Below the pieces are notes generated by a model, which was not told where the DNA came from, did no database searches, and saw only the letters and a list, made by a program, of their open reading frames with translations. Both the position numbers and the translations under genes were made by a program. Of a stretch of 64,000 bases of DNA, positions 50,781-59,581 are shown in pieces. The stretch is from contig CAWAPQ010000008.1 in NCBI GenBank assembly GCA_963783965.1, forward strand, positions 62,001-126,000. The letters are read 5' to 3'. The DNA comes from Bog-473 sp963783965. Lineage in GTDB: Bacteria > Actinomycetota > Acidimicrobiia > Acidimicrobiales > RAAP-2. Position 1 is the first letter of the stretch, and each line of letters starts with the position of its first letter.

Positions 50781-51875
50781 GTGGACTTCACGTACGACGA
50801 CGAGCAGCTCGCACTGCAGGAAGTGGCACGCGGTGCGCTCGAGCGCGAGTGCCCGCCCGCCGTGCTGCGCCAGCTGGCCGACGAGCCCGACGGCGTGACG
50901 CCGGCGCTGTGGTCCACGCTGGCCGAGCTGGGGTGGACGGGACTGCTGGTGCCCGAGGAATACGGCGGCAGCGGGACGGGCCTGCTCGAAATGTGCGTCG
51001 TCCTCGAGCAGATGGGACGCATTCCCCTCCCCGGACCGTTCTTCTCGTCCGCGGTGGCGGCCACGCTGGCCGCCCGTGCGCTCGGCGCCACTGAGCTGCT
51101 GGCCGACCTGGCCTCCGGCGCGCGCCGGGGCACGGTCGCGCTCGGTGAGCAGGGACACGGCGAGCCGCTCCAGACCGTGCGCACCCGGGCCCGCCGCAAG
51201 GCGGCGCAATGGGTCGTGAGCGGTGAGAAGCCGATTGTGATGGACGGCCACTCGACGGACTGGGTCATCGTGGTGGCGCGCAGCGAGGAGGGTGTGCGGT
51301 CGTACCTGCTCGAGTCGCCCGAGGCCGTGCTGGTCCCTTCGCTCGACCCCACCCGCAAGCTGGCCCGGCTCGTGCTCGACGACACGCCCGTCGTCCCACT
51401 GGGCCCGTCGGGCAGCCAGGCGGGGCTGTGGCAGCGGACCCAGGACGACATGGCCATCGGATTGGCGGCGGAGACCGTCGGTGCGGCCGATCGGGCGCTG
51501 ACCGAGGCCATCGCCTACACATCGGAACGAATCGTCTTCGACAAGCCCGTAGCGACCTACCAGACGGTGCGCCATCGCCTGGTCGAGATGTTCCAGCAGG
51601 TGGAGATGGCGCGGGCCGGCTTCCAGTTCGCCGCCTGGGCCTCGGACACGGAGTCGCCGGAGCGGGCGCAGTCCGCCGCCATGGCCTCGAGCTACGCGGC
51701 GGAGGCCGGCGTCAGGGTCACCGGCGACGACATCCAGCTGCACGGCGGCGTGGGGTTCACCTGGGCCAACGACGCCCACTTCCTCTTCAAGCGGGTCAAG
51801 CAGAACGATCTGCTGGCCGGCGGCGCCGGAGCACAGCGCCACCGGCTGGCGACCCTCTTCATCGAATCAGCATGA
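50781..51875 (+). CDS. Acyl-CoA dehydrogenase-family protein
   Basis: A 364-residue acyl-CoA dehydrogenase of the shorter, partner-type class. Visible are YDDEQLALQEVARGAL, GLLVPEEYGGSG, and the C-terminal IQLHGGVGFTWANDAHFLFKR. No strong catalytic Glu segment is seen, as in the non-catalytic chain of FadE heterotetramers. GTG 50781 follows an AGGGGAGG ribosome site. It overlaps the acyl-CoA ligase gene by 4 bp (ATGA). Confidence 0.88.
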   Translation: MDFTYDDEQLALQEVARGALERECPPAVLRQLADEPDGVTPALWSTLAELGWTGLLVPEEYGGSGTGLLEMCVVLEQMGRIPLPGPFFSSAVAATLAARALGATELLADLASGARRGTVALGEQGHGEPLQTVRTRARRKAAQWVVSGEKPIVMDGHSTDWVIVVARSEEGVRSYLLESPEAVLVPSLDPTRKLARLVLDDTPVVPLGPSGSQAGLWQRTQDDMAIGLAAETVGAADRALTEAIAYTSERIVFDKPVATYQTVRHRLVEMFQQVEMARAGFQFAAWASDTESPERAQSAAMASSYAAEAGVRVTGDDIQLHGGVGFTWANDAHFLFKRVKQNDLLAGGAGAQRHRLATLFIESA

Positions 51876-53494
51876 CGACGTTCGAGCTCCGCCCGATGCC
51901 GGCCGATTTGGCCGCGCGCTACCTGGCCGAGGGTGCCTGGGACGACCGCACGCTCGGCGAGTTCCTGCGCGACGCGCTCCTGCAGGACCCGAACCGGCCC
52001 TTCCGGATTTGGTCGCCGACCAACCCGTACCGCGGCACGGTCGGCGCGGTCTACGAGGAGTCGCTGCGGGTGGCGGGCGGACTGCGCGCACTCGGCCTCG
52101 GGCCCGGTGACATGGTGGCCTTCCAGCTGCCCAACTGGGTCGAGGCGGCCATCACCTTCTACGCCTGCAGCATGCTCGGCGTGACCCTGGTGCCGATCGT
52201 GCACTTCTATGGTCCCAAGGAGCTCGGGTTCATCCTTCGCCAGAGCGGGGCCAAGGCGTTGCTCATTGTGTCGCGCATCGGCCAACGCGACTACTTGGCC
52301 GACCTGGCGACGGTGCGCGACGGCCTCCCGAAGCTGGAGCACGTCGTGGTGGTGGGCGACATCGCCGACGGGTCCGGCTACGTGCCCTTCGACGATCTGC
52401 GCGCCGCGGACCCCGTGGGCGGGCCGGCCCACGTCGATCCCGACGGCCCGGCGCTCATCGGCTACACCTCGGGCACGACGGCGGACCCCAAGGGGGTGGT
52501 GCACACGCACCGCACCCTGGGCTGCGAGGTGCGGCAGCTCTCGGACCACCAGTCCATGCGCGACCTGCCCAGCCTCGTGGGTGCCCCGGTCGGCCACGCC
52601 ATCGGCATGCTGGGCGGGCTGCTGTGCCCGCTCTACAGCGGGCGGCCCATCTACATGATCGACGGCTGGGACCCGCCCACCGTCCTCGACGCCATGGTCG
52701 AAGAGCACATCGCCGCCGGGAGCGGGTCGACGTACTTCTTCACCAGCCTGCTCGACTCTCCGGGGTTCGGGCCCGAACACGTGGAGCTCATGCGCTACGT
52801 CGGACTGGGTGGCTCACCCATCCCCAACGCGGTGGCCGAGCGGGCGGACGAGCTGGGGATTTCGCTCGTGCGCTCCTACGGCTCGACGGAGCACCCCTCC
52901 ATCACCGGGTCCCAGCACGACGCGCCCAAGGAGAAGCGGATCCACACCGACGGCAGGCCGATGGAGTGGGTCGAGATCCGGACCGTCGACGAGCACGGCA
53001 ACGACGTCGGCGCGGGGGAGCCGGGCGAGATCCTCAGCCGGGGAGCGGACCGCTTCGCCGGGTACACGGATCCCGCGCTGAACGCCGAGTTCATCGACGC
53101 CGATGGCTGGTTCAGCACCGGCGACATCGGGATCATCGATCAGGACGGGTACCTGACCATCACGGACCGGGTGAAGGACATCATCATCCGCGGTGGTGAG
53201 AACGTCAGCGCCGCGGAGGTGGAGCAGCTCCTGGCGCACATCAAGGGTGTGGCCGAGGTGGCGGTGGTGGCCGCTCCCGACGAGCGCCTGGGAGAGCACG
53301 GCTGCGCCTTCTTCCGCATGCAGCCCGGGAGCGATCCCCCCGACATGGATGCCCTGCGGGCGCACCTGCAGGCGGAGGGCCTGACCCGCCAGAAGTGGCC
53401 CGAGGAGATCCGCATCATGGACGAGTTGCCGCGTACCCCCTCGGGCAAGATCCAGAAGTTCGTGCTGCGCCAGCGCCTGCGGGACGGCGGGTGA
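51872..53494 (+). CDS. Acyl-CoA ligase (FadD-like, AMP-forming)
   Basis: A 540-residue ANL-superfamily enzyme that activates a carboxylic acid to acyl-AMP and then acyl-CoA. Core motifs: IGYTSGTTADPKGVVHTH (P-loop), RSYGSTEHPS, GWFSTGDIGIID and DRVKDIIIRGGENVSAAEVE. The catalytic Lys is in RTPSGKIQKF. All are intact. Co-translation with an acyl-CoA dehydrogenase fits beta-oxidation of the same substrate. Confidence 0.93.
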   Translation: MTTFELRPMPADLAARYLAEGAWDDRTLGEFLRDALLQDPNRPFRIWSPTNPYRGTVGAVYEESLRVAGGLRALGLGPGDMVAFQLPNWVEAAITFYACSMLGVTLVPIVHFYGPKELGFILRQSGAKALLIVSRIGQRDYLADLATVRDGLPKLEHVVVVGDIADGSGYVPFDDLRAADPVGGPAHVDPDGPALIGYTSGTTADPKGVVHTHRTLGCEVRQLSDHQSMRDLPSLVGAPVGHAIGMLGGLLCPLYSGRPIYMIDGWDPPTVLDAMVEEHIAAGSGSTYFFTSLLDSPGFGPEHVELMRYVGLGGSPIPNAVAERADELGISLVRSYGSTEHPSITGSQHDAPKEKRIHTDGRPMEWVEIRTVDEHGNDVGAGEPGEILSRGADRFAGYTDPALNAEFIDADGWFSTGDIGIIDQDGYLTITDRVKDIIIRGGENVSAAEVEQLLAHIKGVAEVAVVAAPDERLGEHGCAFFRMQPGSDPPDMDALRAHLQAEGLTRQKWPEEIRIMDELPRTPSGKIQKFVLRQRLRDGG

Positions 53495-53589
53495 GCCACC
53501 GCCAACCCAAGAATCCGGCAGTCGGGGGTTGGGGACGCTACGCTCCAACCGGCGTTCCCAAGCAATACAAGCCCAGCGCAGGTGGTCAC

Positions 53590-54019
53590 ATGCGGCATCG
53601 GATCCCCAAGCAGCAGATCGATCTGTTGAAAGCGGTCCCACTCTTCTCCGGGTGCTCGCAGAGCGAGCTCCGATCGATTGCCCAGATGGGCACCCCGGTC
53701 AGCATCGACAAGGACGAGGTTCTGACGGCCCAGGGCTCCGCCGGACGGGAGTTCTTCCTCGTGCTCTCCGGCATCGCATCGTGCCGGGTCGGGAAGCGCG
53801 AAATCGCGGAATTCACGACCGGTGGGTACTTCGGCGAGCTGGCCCTCCTGCACGGTGGGATCCGCACGGCGGACGTCGTGGCGGAGACGGACATGGAGCT
53901 GCTGGTCTTCGACGCGCGCGAGTTCCGGTCGATGTTGATGACGACGCCGGCGATCGGCGTGAAGATGTTGGCCCGGCTCGCCGAGCGCCTGGCCGACGCC
54001 GACGCCCACTACAGCAATT
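53590..54019 (+). CDS. Cyclic nucleotide-binding domain protein lacking a stop at its natural end
   Basis: A small protein that is almost only a cyclic nucleotide-binding domain (residues about 10-130): LKAVPLFSGCSQSELRSIA, GREFFLVLSGIASC, GGYFGELALLHGG and IRTADVVAETDMELLVFDA. No DNA-binding domain follows. By family length the protein should end near residue 143, but the frame stays open to 54969, antisense through the next two genes. The true end is therefore unknown; I give the end of recognisable sequence. Stand-alone CNB proteins usually regulate a partner. Confidence 0.65.
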
Positions 54020-54504
54020 ACGGCGCCCGCTTCGAGCACCTGCTTCATGAGGCGCAGCTCCTTGCTGATGGAGTCCAGGCTGCCCGCGGCAGCGGCGGCA
54101 CGCACGTCCTCGGCGAGGCCGTCGGGGAGGGTGACCCACAGGGTGAGCGTGGCCTCGCACCCGCCGTCGTCGAGCGGCCGCACCACGAACTCCTCGTAGG
54201 CATCGCTCCCGCCCGACATCCCGGCGGCGACCAGCGTCGGCGCGACGGCCTCGACGGTCCAGAGCTCAATGGGCGCGTGGCTGCCGGGCCGGCGGGGGTC
54301 GGCGAGGCCGAAGGTGTAGCGGGCACCCGCGCCGTGCGCATCGTGACCGGCGCCGTCGGCGACGCGCCGGACGCCGGTCACGTCGGGGTTGTACTCCGGC
54401 AGGTTGGCGAAGTCGAGGCGGTAGGCCCACACCTTCTCGGCCGGCACCGTGAAGGTGGCGGAGGCCACAGCGGTCGGCGCGGTGGTCGGGGTGACGTCGG
54501 GCAC
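54020..54504 (-). CDS. SRPBCC-fold protein lacking a stop at its natural end
   Basis: A START/SRPBCC-type protein beginning at GTG 54504: ASATFTVPAEKVWAYRLDFANLPEYNP, then YTFGLADP and the closing helix SISKELRLMKQVLEAG at residue 160. After that the frame continues without a stop to 53140, antisense to the CNB gene and into the ligase gene. The natural end (about 54020) coincides with that of the convergent gene. A TAA lies one base out of frame at this point. Nine bases separate its start from the TetR stop. Confidence 0.6.
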
Positions 54505-54512
54505 CGCGTCTT

Positions 54513-55160
54513 TCAGTCCTGTGGCCGGAGGATGGACGCCGCCTCGCGGGCCCGGTCGAGGGACAGGGCGGTGAGGTCATCCCCCTCCTCGCCCAACACG
54601 TCGGCGGCGTGCTGGATGAAGATCCCGACCACCATGGCGCTGAGGAGCCGCGCCACCGCGGCGGCGCCCGGGCCCTCGGTGAGGTCGGGACGGTTGCTGG
54701 TGACCCAGCCCTCGATGCTCTTCTCGAAGGAGGCGAACAGGTCGACCCCGACGGCGCGGGCGGTCTCCTCGCCGCGCATCGCCTCGCCCACCATGAGGCG
54801 CACGAAGTCCTCCACCTCGAACATAGAGGTCATGATCTCGGCCAGGAGTTGGGCCAGGGTCAGCGGTTCGGTCTCGGGGCTCTCGCCGTCGTCCGGTGCC
54901 GGCCGGATCGGAAGGAACCCCTGTTCGATCAGGACCGATTCCAGCAGGTCCCGCTTGCTCGGGAAGTAGTGGTAGAGCGAGGCCACGTTGAGGCCCGCGG
55001 CGGAGGCGAGGTCCCGCATGCTGGTCCCGTCGACGCCCCGCTGGGCCATCAGGGTCAGGGCGATCTGGAGGATCCGGCGGCGGGTCGCCGATCCCTCACC
55101 CGTCCCGCCCCCGGCCCGCTGCGTGGGATCACCCTGCGTCTCCATGGTCGTCTTCGGCAC
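54513..55160 (-). CDS. TetR-family transcriptional regulator
   Basis: A 215-residue TetR protein. The DNA-binding part is TRRRILQIALTLMAQRGVDGTSMRDLASAAG and SLYHYFPSKRDLLES (about residues 22-70), followed by a helical ligand domain. GTG 55160 has a GAGGGG ribosome site; ATG 55145 is the alternative. It is divergent from the cytochrome P450 gene, and a perfect 14-bp palindrome lies between them, so it probably represses the P450 operon. Confidence 0.9.
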   Translation of the reverse strand: MPKTTMETQGDPTQRAGGGTGEGSATRRRILQIALTLMAQRGVDGTSMRDLASAAGLNVASLYHYFPSKRDLLESVLIEQGFLPIRPAPDDGESPETEPLTLAQLLAEIMTSMFEVEDFVRLMVGEAMRGEETARAVGVDLFASFEKSIEGWVTSNRPDLTEGPGAAAVARLLSAMVVGIFIQHAADVLGEEGDDLTALSLDRAREAASILRPQD

Positions 55161-55246
55161 ATTTTCCCCTCTGACCTCGGGATCATCGCCCCGATGGCCC
55201 ATCAGCTCCGACCCGAGCCTACGGCCGTCCACGATGCCCGGCTTCC

Positions 55247-55260
55247 CAAACGATCGTTTG
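55247..55260. promoter_or_regulatory. Perfect 14-bp palindrome, TetR operator candidate
   Basis: CAAACGATCGTTTG is a perfect palindrome between the divergent tetR and P450 genes. TAGAGT at 55262-55267, right after it, could be the -10 of the P450 promoter. Confidence 0.7.
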
Positions 55261-55315
55261 CTAGAGTGCGCTTCGACCCCGTGCGGCACCCGGAAGCTAG
55301 GGGTGGAGGAACGAC

Positions 55316-56563
55316 ATGCCAGGAACCAGTGCAACGGCCGACGCAACGGCGGTCCCCTTCGACCCCTACGAACTGAAGGACGTCGTCGGGGGCACGATCC
55401 GCGACCCCTACCCCGCGCTGCACGCGCTGCGGCGGGAGTGCCCGGTGCACGTCGGGCCGATCGACCTGGGCGAGGGCGCCGAGATCGCCGACCCCTCCCG
55501 GCCGGCCCCCGTCACCGTCTTCGGCTTCGACGAGGTCGTCCAGGTCCTGCGTGACAACGAGACCTATTCCTCGGCCGTCTACGGGGAGGTCGTGGGCATG
55601 GTGATGGGCCGCACCATGCTGGAGATGGACGAGCCCGAGCACCGCGCCATCCGCACCCTGGTCGCCGGGAGCTTCCGCTCCAAAATGCTGGAGCGCTGGG
55701 AGGAGGACCTGGTCGCGCGCGTCGTGAACGAGTTGATCGACACCTTCATCGACGAGGGCCGGACCGACCTCGTGCGGTCGGTGACGTTCAACTTCCCCGT
55801 GCAGGTGATCGCCCGGATTCTGGGCTTGCCGCGCCAGGACTACCCCAAGTTCCAGCGCTGGGCCCTCGAGCTCACGAGCGTGGCGGCCAACTGGGACCGT
55901 GGTGTGGCCGCGTCGGCCGCTCTGCGCGACTACTTCGCCGACATCATGGCCGAGCGCCGCGCCGCGCCGGGGGACGACCTCATCAGCGACCTGGTGCAGG
56001 CTGAGGTCGAGGGGACACACCTGAACGACGAGGAGATCTTCTCCTTCCTGCGCCTGATTCTGCCGGCCGGTGTCGAGACGACCTACCGCGCCTCGGGCAG
56101 CCTGCTCTACGCGCTGCTGCAGGACCGGGCGCAGTTCGACGCGCTGTACCAGGACCGCTCGTTGTTCGCCTCCGCCTTCGAGGAGGTGGTGCGCTGGGAG
56201 CCGCCGGTGACCGTGATTCTGCGCCGCGCCTCCCGCGACACCGAGCTCGCCGGGGTGCCCATCCAAGAGGGGGCGGACCTGGCGCTCCTGATCGGCGCGG
56301 CCAACCGTGACGAGCGCAAGTACGCCGATCCGGACCGCTACGACATGTTCCGTGCGCAGCGCCAGCACGTGGGCTTCGGCTTCGGCGTGCACGTCTGCCT
56401 CGGCATGCATCTCGCCCGCATGGAGTCACGGATCGCCATCAATACCCTGTTCGACCGCCTCGGTCCCTTCACGTTGGACCCCGACGCCGAACCGCCGCAC
56501 ATAGAGGGAATGGCCTTCCGCTCGCCGCTCTCGCTTCCCGTGGTGTTCTCTCCCGGGGGCTAG
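55316..56563 (+). CDS. Cytochrome P450
   Basis: A 415-residue soluble P450 monooxygenase. The heme ligand is Cys361 (FGFGVHVCLGMHLAR), the I-helix is LPAGVETTYR (about 249-258), and the ExxR pair is Glu290/Arg293. There is no membrane anchor. It is followed by a [3Fe-4S]-type ferredoxin gene, its probable electron donor. In this setting it may hydroxylate a terpene, steroid or alkyl chain; the substrate is not evident. Confidence 0.93.
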   Translation: MPGTSATADATAVPFDPYELKDVVGGTIRDPYPALHALRRECPVHVGPIDLGEGAEIADPSRPAPVTVFGFDEVVQVLRDNETYSSAVYGEVVGMVMGRTMLEMDEPEHRAIRTLVAGSFRSKMLERWEEDLVARVVNELIDTFIDEGRTDLVRSVTFNFPVQVIARILGLPRQDYPKFQRWALELTSVAANWDRGVAASAALRDYFADIMAERRAAPGDDLISDLVQAEVEGTHLNDEEIFSFLRLILPAGVETTYRASGSLLYALLQDRAQFDALYQDRSLFASAFEEVVRWEPPVTVILRRASRDTELAGVPIQEGADLALLIGAANRDERKYADPDRYDMFRAQRQHVGFGFGVHVCLGMHLARMESRIAINTLFDRLGPFTLDPDAEPPHIEGMAFRSPLSLPVVFSPGG

Positions 56564-56627
56564 TTTTCAGACGTATGGGCGACAGAGCCAACCCGCGGCG
56601 GGACGCGGCGGCCAGCGGACGGGCGGC

Positions 56628-56870
56628 GTGACGGCGGACGAGGCGCCGGCCCTGGAGGTCAGGATCGACTGGGACCGCTGCATGGGGTCGGGGAACTGCG
56701 TCTTCTGGGCGCCCGAGACCTTCGAGCTCAGTGACGACGGCCATGCCGTCGTGGTCGATGCCGCGGCCACCGACGAGGAACGGCTCCTCGTCGCGGCGCA
56801 GGGCTGCCCGGTCGGAGCCATCTCCCTCTGGCGCGCCGGCGCCGAGGTCTCGCTGGAGGAGAAGACGTAA
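56628..56870 (+). CDS. [3Fe-4S]-type ferredoxin for P450
   Basis: An 80-residue ferredoxin with C18-x5-C24 and C60-Pro. The middle cysteine of the usual CxxCxxC is replaced (CMGSGNC), a pattern of the [3Fe-4S] ferredoxins that serve actinobacterial P450s. GTG start 64 bp after the P450 gene. Its stop overlaps the next start (TAATG), so it is part of the same operon. No ferredoxin reductase is adjacent. Confidence 0.92.
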   Translation: MTADEAPALEVRIDWDRCMGSGNCVFWAPETFELSDDGHAVVVDAAATDEERLLVAAQGCPVGAISLWRAGAEVSLEEKT

Positions 56871-59119
56871 TGCCCATCGCCGTCACCGAGGACCACGAGT
56901 CGCTGCGCGCCACGGCGTTGCGCTGGGCCCAGACGCACTGCCCGGCGACCGTGCCCCGCCAGGTGGCCGAGACCACCGGGTCGGAGGAGCTGCCGGCCGC
57001 CTGGGAGAAGATGGCCGCCCAGGGCTGGCTCGGCCTCCACCTGAGCGAGGAGCAGGGGGGGCAGGGCTTCACGCTGGCGGAGCTGGCCGTCGTGCTCGAG
57101 GAGCTCGGGTACGCCCTCTTCCCCGGGCCGCTGCTCTCCACGGTCCTCGTCTCCGCCGCGCTGGCCCGCACGGCGCGCGGGCCGGCGAGTGTCCCGCCGG
57201 AGTGGTTGCGCGGACTGGCCGACGGCTCCATCACGGCCGCCGTGGCCCAGGGCGCCACGCCCCACCCCTGGCGGGTGGTGGACGACGGCGCGCTGGCCCT
57301 CGACGGTGCGGTGCGCCCGGTGCTCGGGCTGCCCACCGCCCGCCTGGTCCTCGTCCCTCTCGACTACGGGTCGGGGACGGCATGGCTCGTGCTCGATCGG
57401 CACGCCCTGGGGAGCGCGGTCTCCGTCGAGGCGCTCCCGGGGATCGACGGGACCCGCGCCGTGGGGCAGCTGACCATCGACCCGGTCACGCTGCTGCAGG
57501 GCGAGCAGGTGATGGTGTCCGACGAGGACGTGCGCGGCCTGGCGCTGACGTTGGCCGCGGCGGAGAGCGCGGGCATCGCGCGCTGGTGCCTGCACACGGC
57601 CTCGGAGTACGCCAAGGTGCGCGTCCAGTTCGGTCGACCGATCGGCCAGTTCCAAGCGGTGAAGCACGCGCTGGCCGACATGCTGGTCGCCGTCGAGCAG
57701 ACGGCCGCCGTGGCCTGGGACGCCGCCGCCGCCTGGAGTGAGAGCGACGAGGACGGCGACGAGTCACGCGATCGCCACCTGAGCGCGCGCATCGCCGGCG
57801 CGGTGGCGCTGGGCGCCGCCGCACACTGCGCCAAGGAGTGCATCCAGCTCCTCGGGGGCATCGGCTTCACCTGGGAGCACGACGCCCATTTCTACCTGAA
57901 GCGGGCCATGGCCAACCTCCAGTTGTTCGCCGGCGGCGACGTGGGCGCGCTCGAGCACGAGGTCGCCGCCCTGGCCATCGCCGGCGCCCGGCGCAACCTG
58001 GCGGCCGACCTGCCGGCCGAAGCCGAGTCGCTGCGTCAGGAGATCCGTGCGGTCGTGGCCGAGGTGGCGGCGACGGGGGAGGCGGACCGGCGAGACGCCT
58101 TCGCCGAGGCGGGACTGATCATGCCGCACTGGCCCGCACCGTGGGGCAGGGGCGCCTCGCCCCTCGAACAGCTCGTCATCGACGAGGAGTTGGCGGCCGC
58201 CGGTGTGCCGCGCCCCCACCTGGCGGTCGGCGCCTGGGCGCTCCCGACCCTCATCGCGCACGGCACCGCCGAGCAGCAGGAGCGCTGGGTCCGCCCGACG
58301 CTGCACGGCAAGCTCAACTGGTGCCAGCTCTTCAGCGAGCCCGGCGCGGGGTCCGACCTGGCCGCGCTCAGCACGAAGGCGGAGAGGGTCGAAGGCGGCT
58401 GGGTCCTCAACGGGCAGAAAGTGTGGACGTCGCTCGCACAGACGGCCGACTTCGGCATCTGCCTGGCCCGCTCGGACCCCGATGCGGCCAAGCACGCCGG
58501 CATCACCTACTTCGTCGTCGACATGCACGCCGACGGCCTCGACATCCGGCCGCTGCGCGAGCTGACCGGCGCAGCCATGTTCAACGAGGTCTTCTTCAAT
58601 GACGTGTTCGTGCCCGACGACGCCGTCGTTGGCGTGCCGGGGGACGGCTGGCGCATCGGGCGCACGACGCTGGCCAACGAACGCGTCTCCATGTCGACGG
58701 GCGCTTCCTTCGGACCCGGCGTCGAGTCGCTCACCCGGACGCTGGCGCGCCGCAGCGAGCGGGGCGAGCCCGGCCCGCCCAGCATGGAGGAACGGCTCGG
58801 GCATCTGATCGCCGAGGCGCAGACGGTGGCCCTGCTCGGCCACCGCTCCACGCTGCGGACGCTGTCGGGCGTGGACCCCGGCAGCGGCTCGAGCGTGCGC
58901 AAGCTGCTCGGCGTGGAGCACGAGCAGCGCGTCCAGGAGATGGGCATGGCGCTCTACGGCGCGGACGGCGCGGTGCTCGATGGCGCGGCGCAGCGCTGGG
59001 AGGAGGGCTTCCTCTCCACCCGCTGCCTCACGATCGCCGGTGGCACCAGCGAGGTGCAGCGCAACGTGATCGCCGAGCGCATCCTCGGCCAGCCCCGCGA
59101 CCCCGAGCCCGGTTCCTGA
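56870..59119 (+). CDS. Fused double acyl-CoA dehydrogenase (FadE34-like)
   Basis: A 749-residue protein carrying two complete acyl-CoA dehydrogenase units. The first (1-370) ends IQLLGGIGFTWEHDAHFYLKRA; the second (385-749) has WCQLFSEPGAGSDLA, LNGQKVWTSLAQTADFG and AGGTSEVQRNVIAERIL. This is the layout of FadE34 of Mycobacterium tuberculosis, which handles a steroid side-chain acyl-CoA as a single-chain version of a FadE heterotetramer. The second unit resembles the FAD-binding catalytic chain. Substrate assignment here is inference. Confidence 0.88.
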   Translation: MPIAVTEDHESLRATALRWAQTHCPATVPRQVAETTGSEELPAAWEKMAAQGWLGLHLSEEQGGQGFTLAELAVVLEELGYALFPGPLLSTVLVSAALARTARGPASVPPEWLRGLADGSITAAVAQGATPHPWRVVDDGALALDGAVRPVLGLPTARLVLVPLDYGSGTAWLVLDRHALGSAVSVEALPGIDGTRAVGQLTIDPVTLLQGEQVMVSDEDVRGLALTLAAAESAGIARWCLHTASEYAKVRVQFGRPIGQFQAVKHALADMLVAVEQTAAVAWDAAAAWSESDEDGDESRDRHLSARIAGAVALGAAAHCAKECIQLLGGIGFTWEHDAHFYLKRAMANLQLFAGGDVGALEHEVAALAIAGARRNLAADLPAEAESLRQEIRAVVAEVAATGEADRRDAFAEAGLIMPHWPAPWGRGASPLEQLVIDEELAAAGVPRPHLAVGAWALPTLIAHGTAEQQERWVRPTLHGKLNWCQLFSEPGAGSDLAALSTKAERVEGGWVLNGQKVWTSLAQTADFGICLARSDPDAAKHAGITYFVVDMHADGLDIRPLRELTGAAMFNEVFFNDVFVPDDAVVGVPGDGWRIGRTTLANERVSMSTGASFGPGVESLTRTLARRSERGEPGPPSMEERLGHLIAEAQTVALLGHRSTLRTLSGVDPGSGSSVRKLLGVEHEQRVQEMGMALYGADGAVLDGAAQRWEEGFLSTRCLTIAGGTSEVQRNVIAERILGQPRDPEPGS

Positions 59120-59150
59120 AGCGGCGGCGCGCCGGTACCATGACCCCGCG

Positions 59151-59561
59151 ATGAGCTCTGGCCCCGATCCCGACGAGGAGCTGGACGTCAACGTCGACGA
59201 CGACGTGTGGCCCTTTCCCTCCGAGCGCTTCCTCGGCGAGTGGGCGCCGGGCGTGCTGCAGGCCCAGAACGCGTGGATGGCCTCCATCGACTCGCTGCGC
59301 GCGCCCGACCGCAAGACCCACGAGCTCATCCGCATGGTCTGTACGGTCATCGCCCGGCAGCCCGGTGGGGTGCAGCGTCACGCCCGGCTGGCGGCCGAGG
59401 TCGGCGCCACCTGGGACGAGATCTCCGGCTCGATCCTCCTCACCCAGCCGGCCTTCGGGATCGTGCTGGCCATTCAGGCCCTGCCGGCCGCCCGGCGCGG
59501 CTACAAGCAGGGCGCGGCGGGCGCGCCCGAGGAGGACGACGGGGACTCGCTGGACGACTGA
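59151..59561 (+). CDS. CMD/AhpD-like small helical protein
   Basis: A 136-residue protein with a carboxymuconolactone decarboxylase-like core (THELIRMVCTVIARQPGGVQRHARLAAEVGATWDEI). The catalytic cysteines of AhpD are missing. Acidic ends are visible at both termini. TACCAT at 59136-59141 lies nine bases before the ATG, a possible leaderless start. Its stop lies inside the operator candidate of the next gene. Function unknown. Confidence 0.8.
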   Translation: MSSGPDPDEELDVNVDDDVWPFPSERFLGEWAPGVLQAQNAWMASIDSLRAPDRKTHELIRMVCTVIARQPGGVQRHARLAAEVGATWDEISGSILLTQPAFGIVLAIQALPAARRGYKQGAAGAPEEDDGDSLDD

Positions 59562-59572
59562 CGCCCGTGTCA
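59559..59572 (+). promoter_or_regulatory. TGAC-N6-GTCA operator candidate before acyl-CoA dehydrogenase
   Basis: TGACGCCCGTGTCA begins in the stop codon of the preceding gene and ends 9 bp before the ATG of the dehydrogenase at 59582. It differs from the 50729 site by one base. Confidence 0.55.
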
Positions 59573-59581
59573 TAGTTGGCC

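Noticed and set aside
53140..54504. Apparent 454-residue leftward protein extending from the SRPBCC gene into the ligase gene
   Set aside because: After residue about 160 it is only antisense to the CNB and ligase genes; kept as a no-stop observation rather than a long protein.
53590..54969. Apparent long plus-strand protein from the CNB domain through the TetR gene
   Set aside because: Beyond about 54019 the sequence is antisense to SRPBCC and TetR genes and has no domain features.
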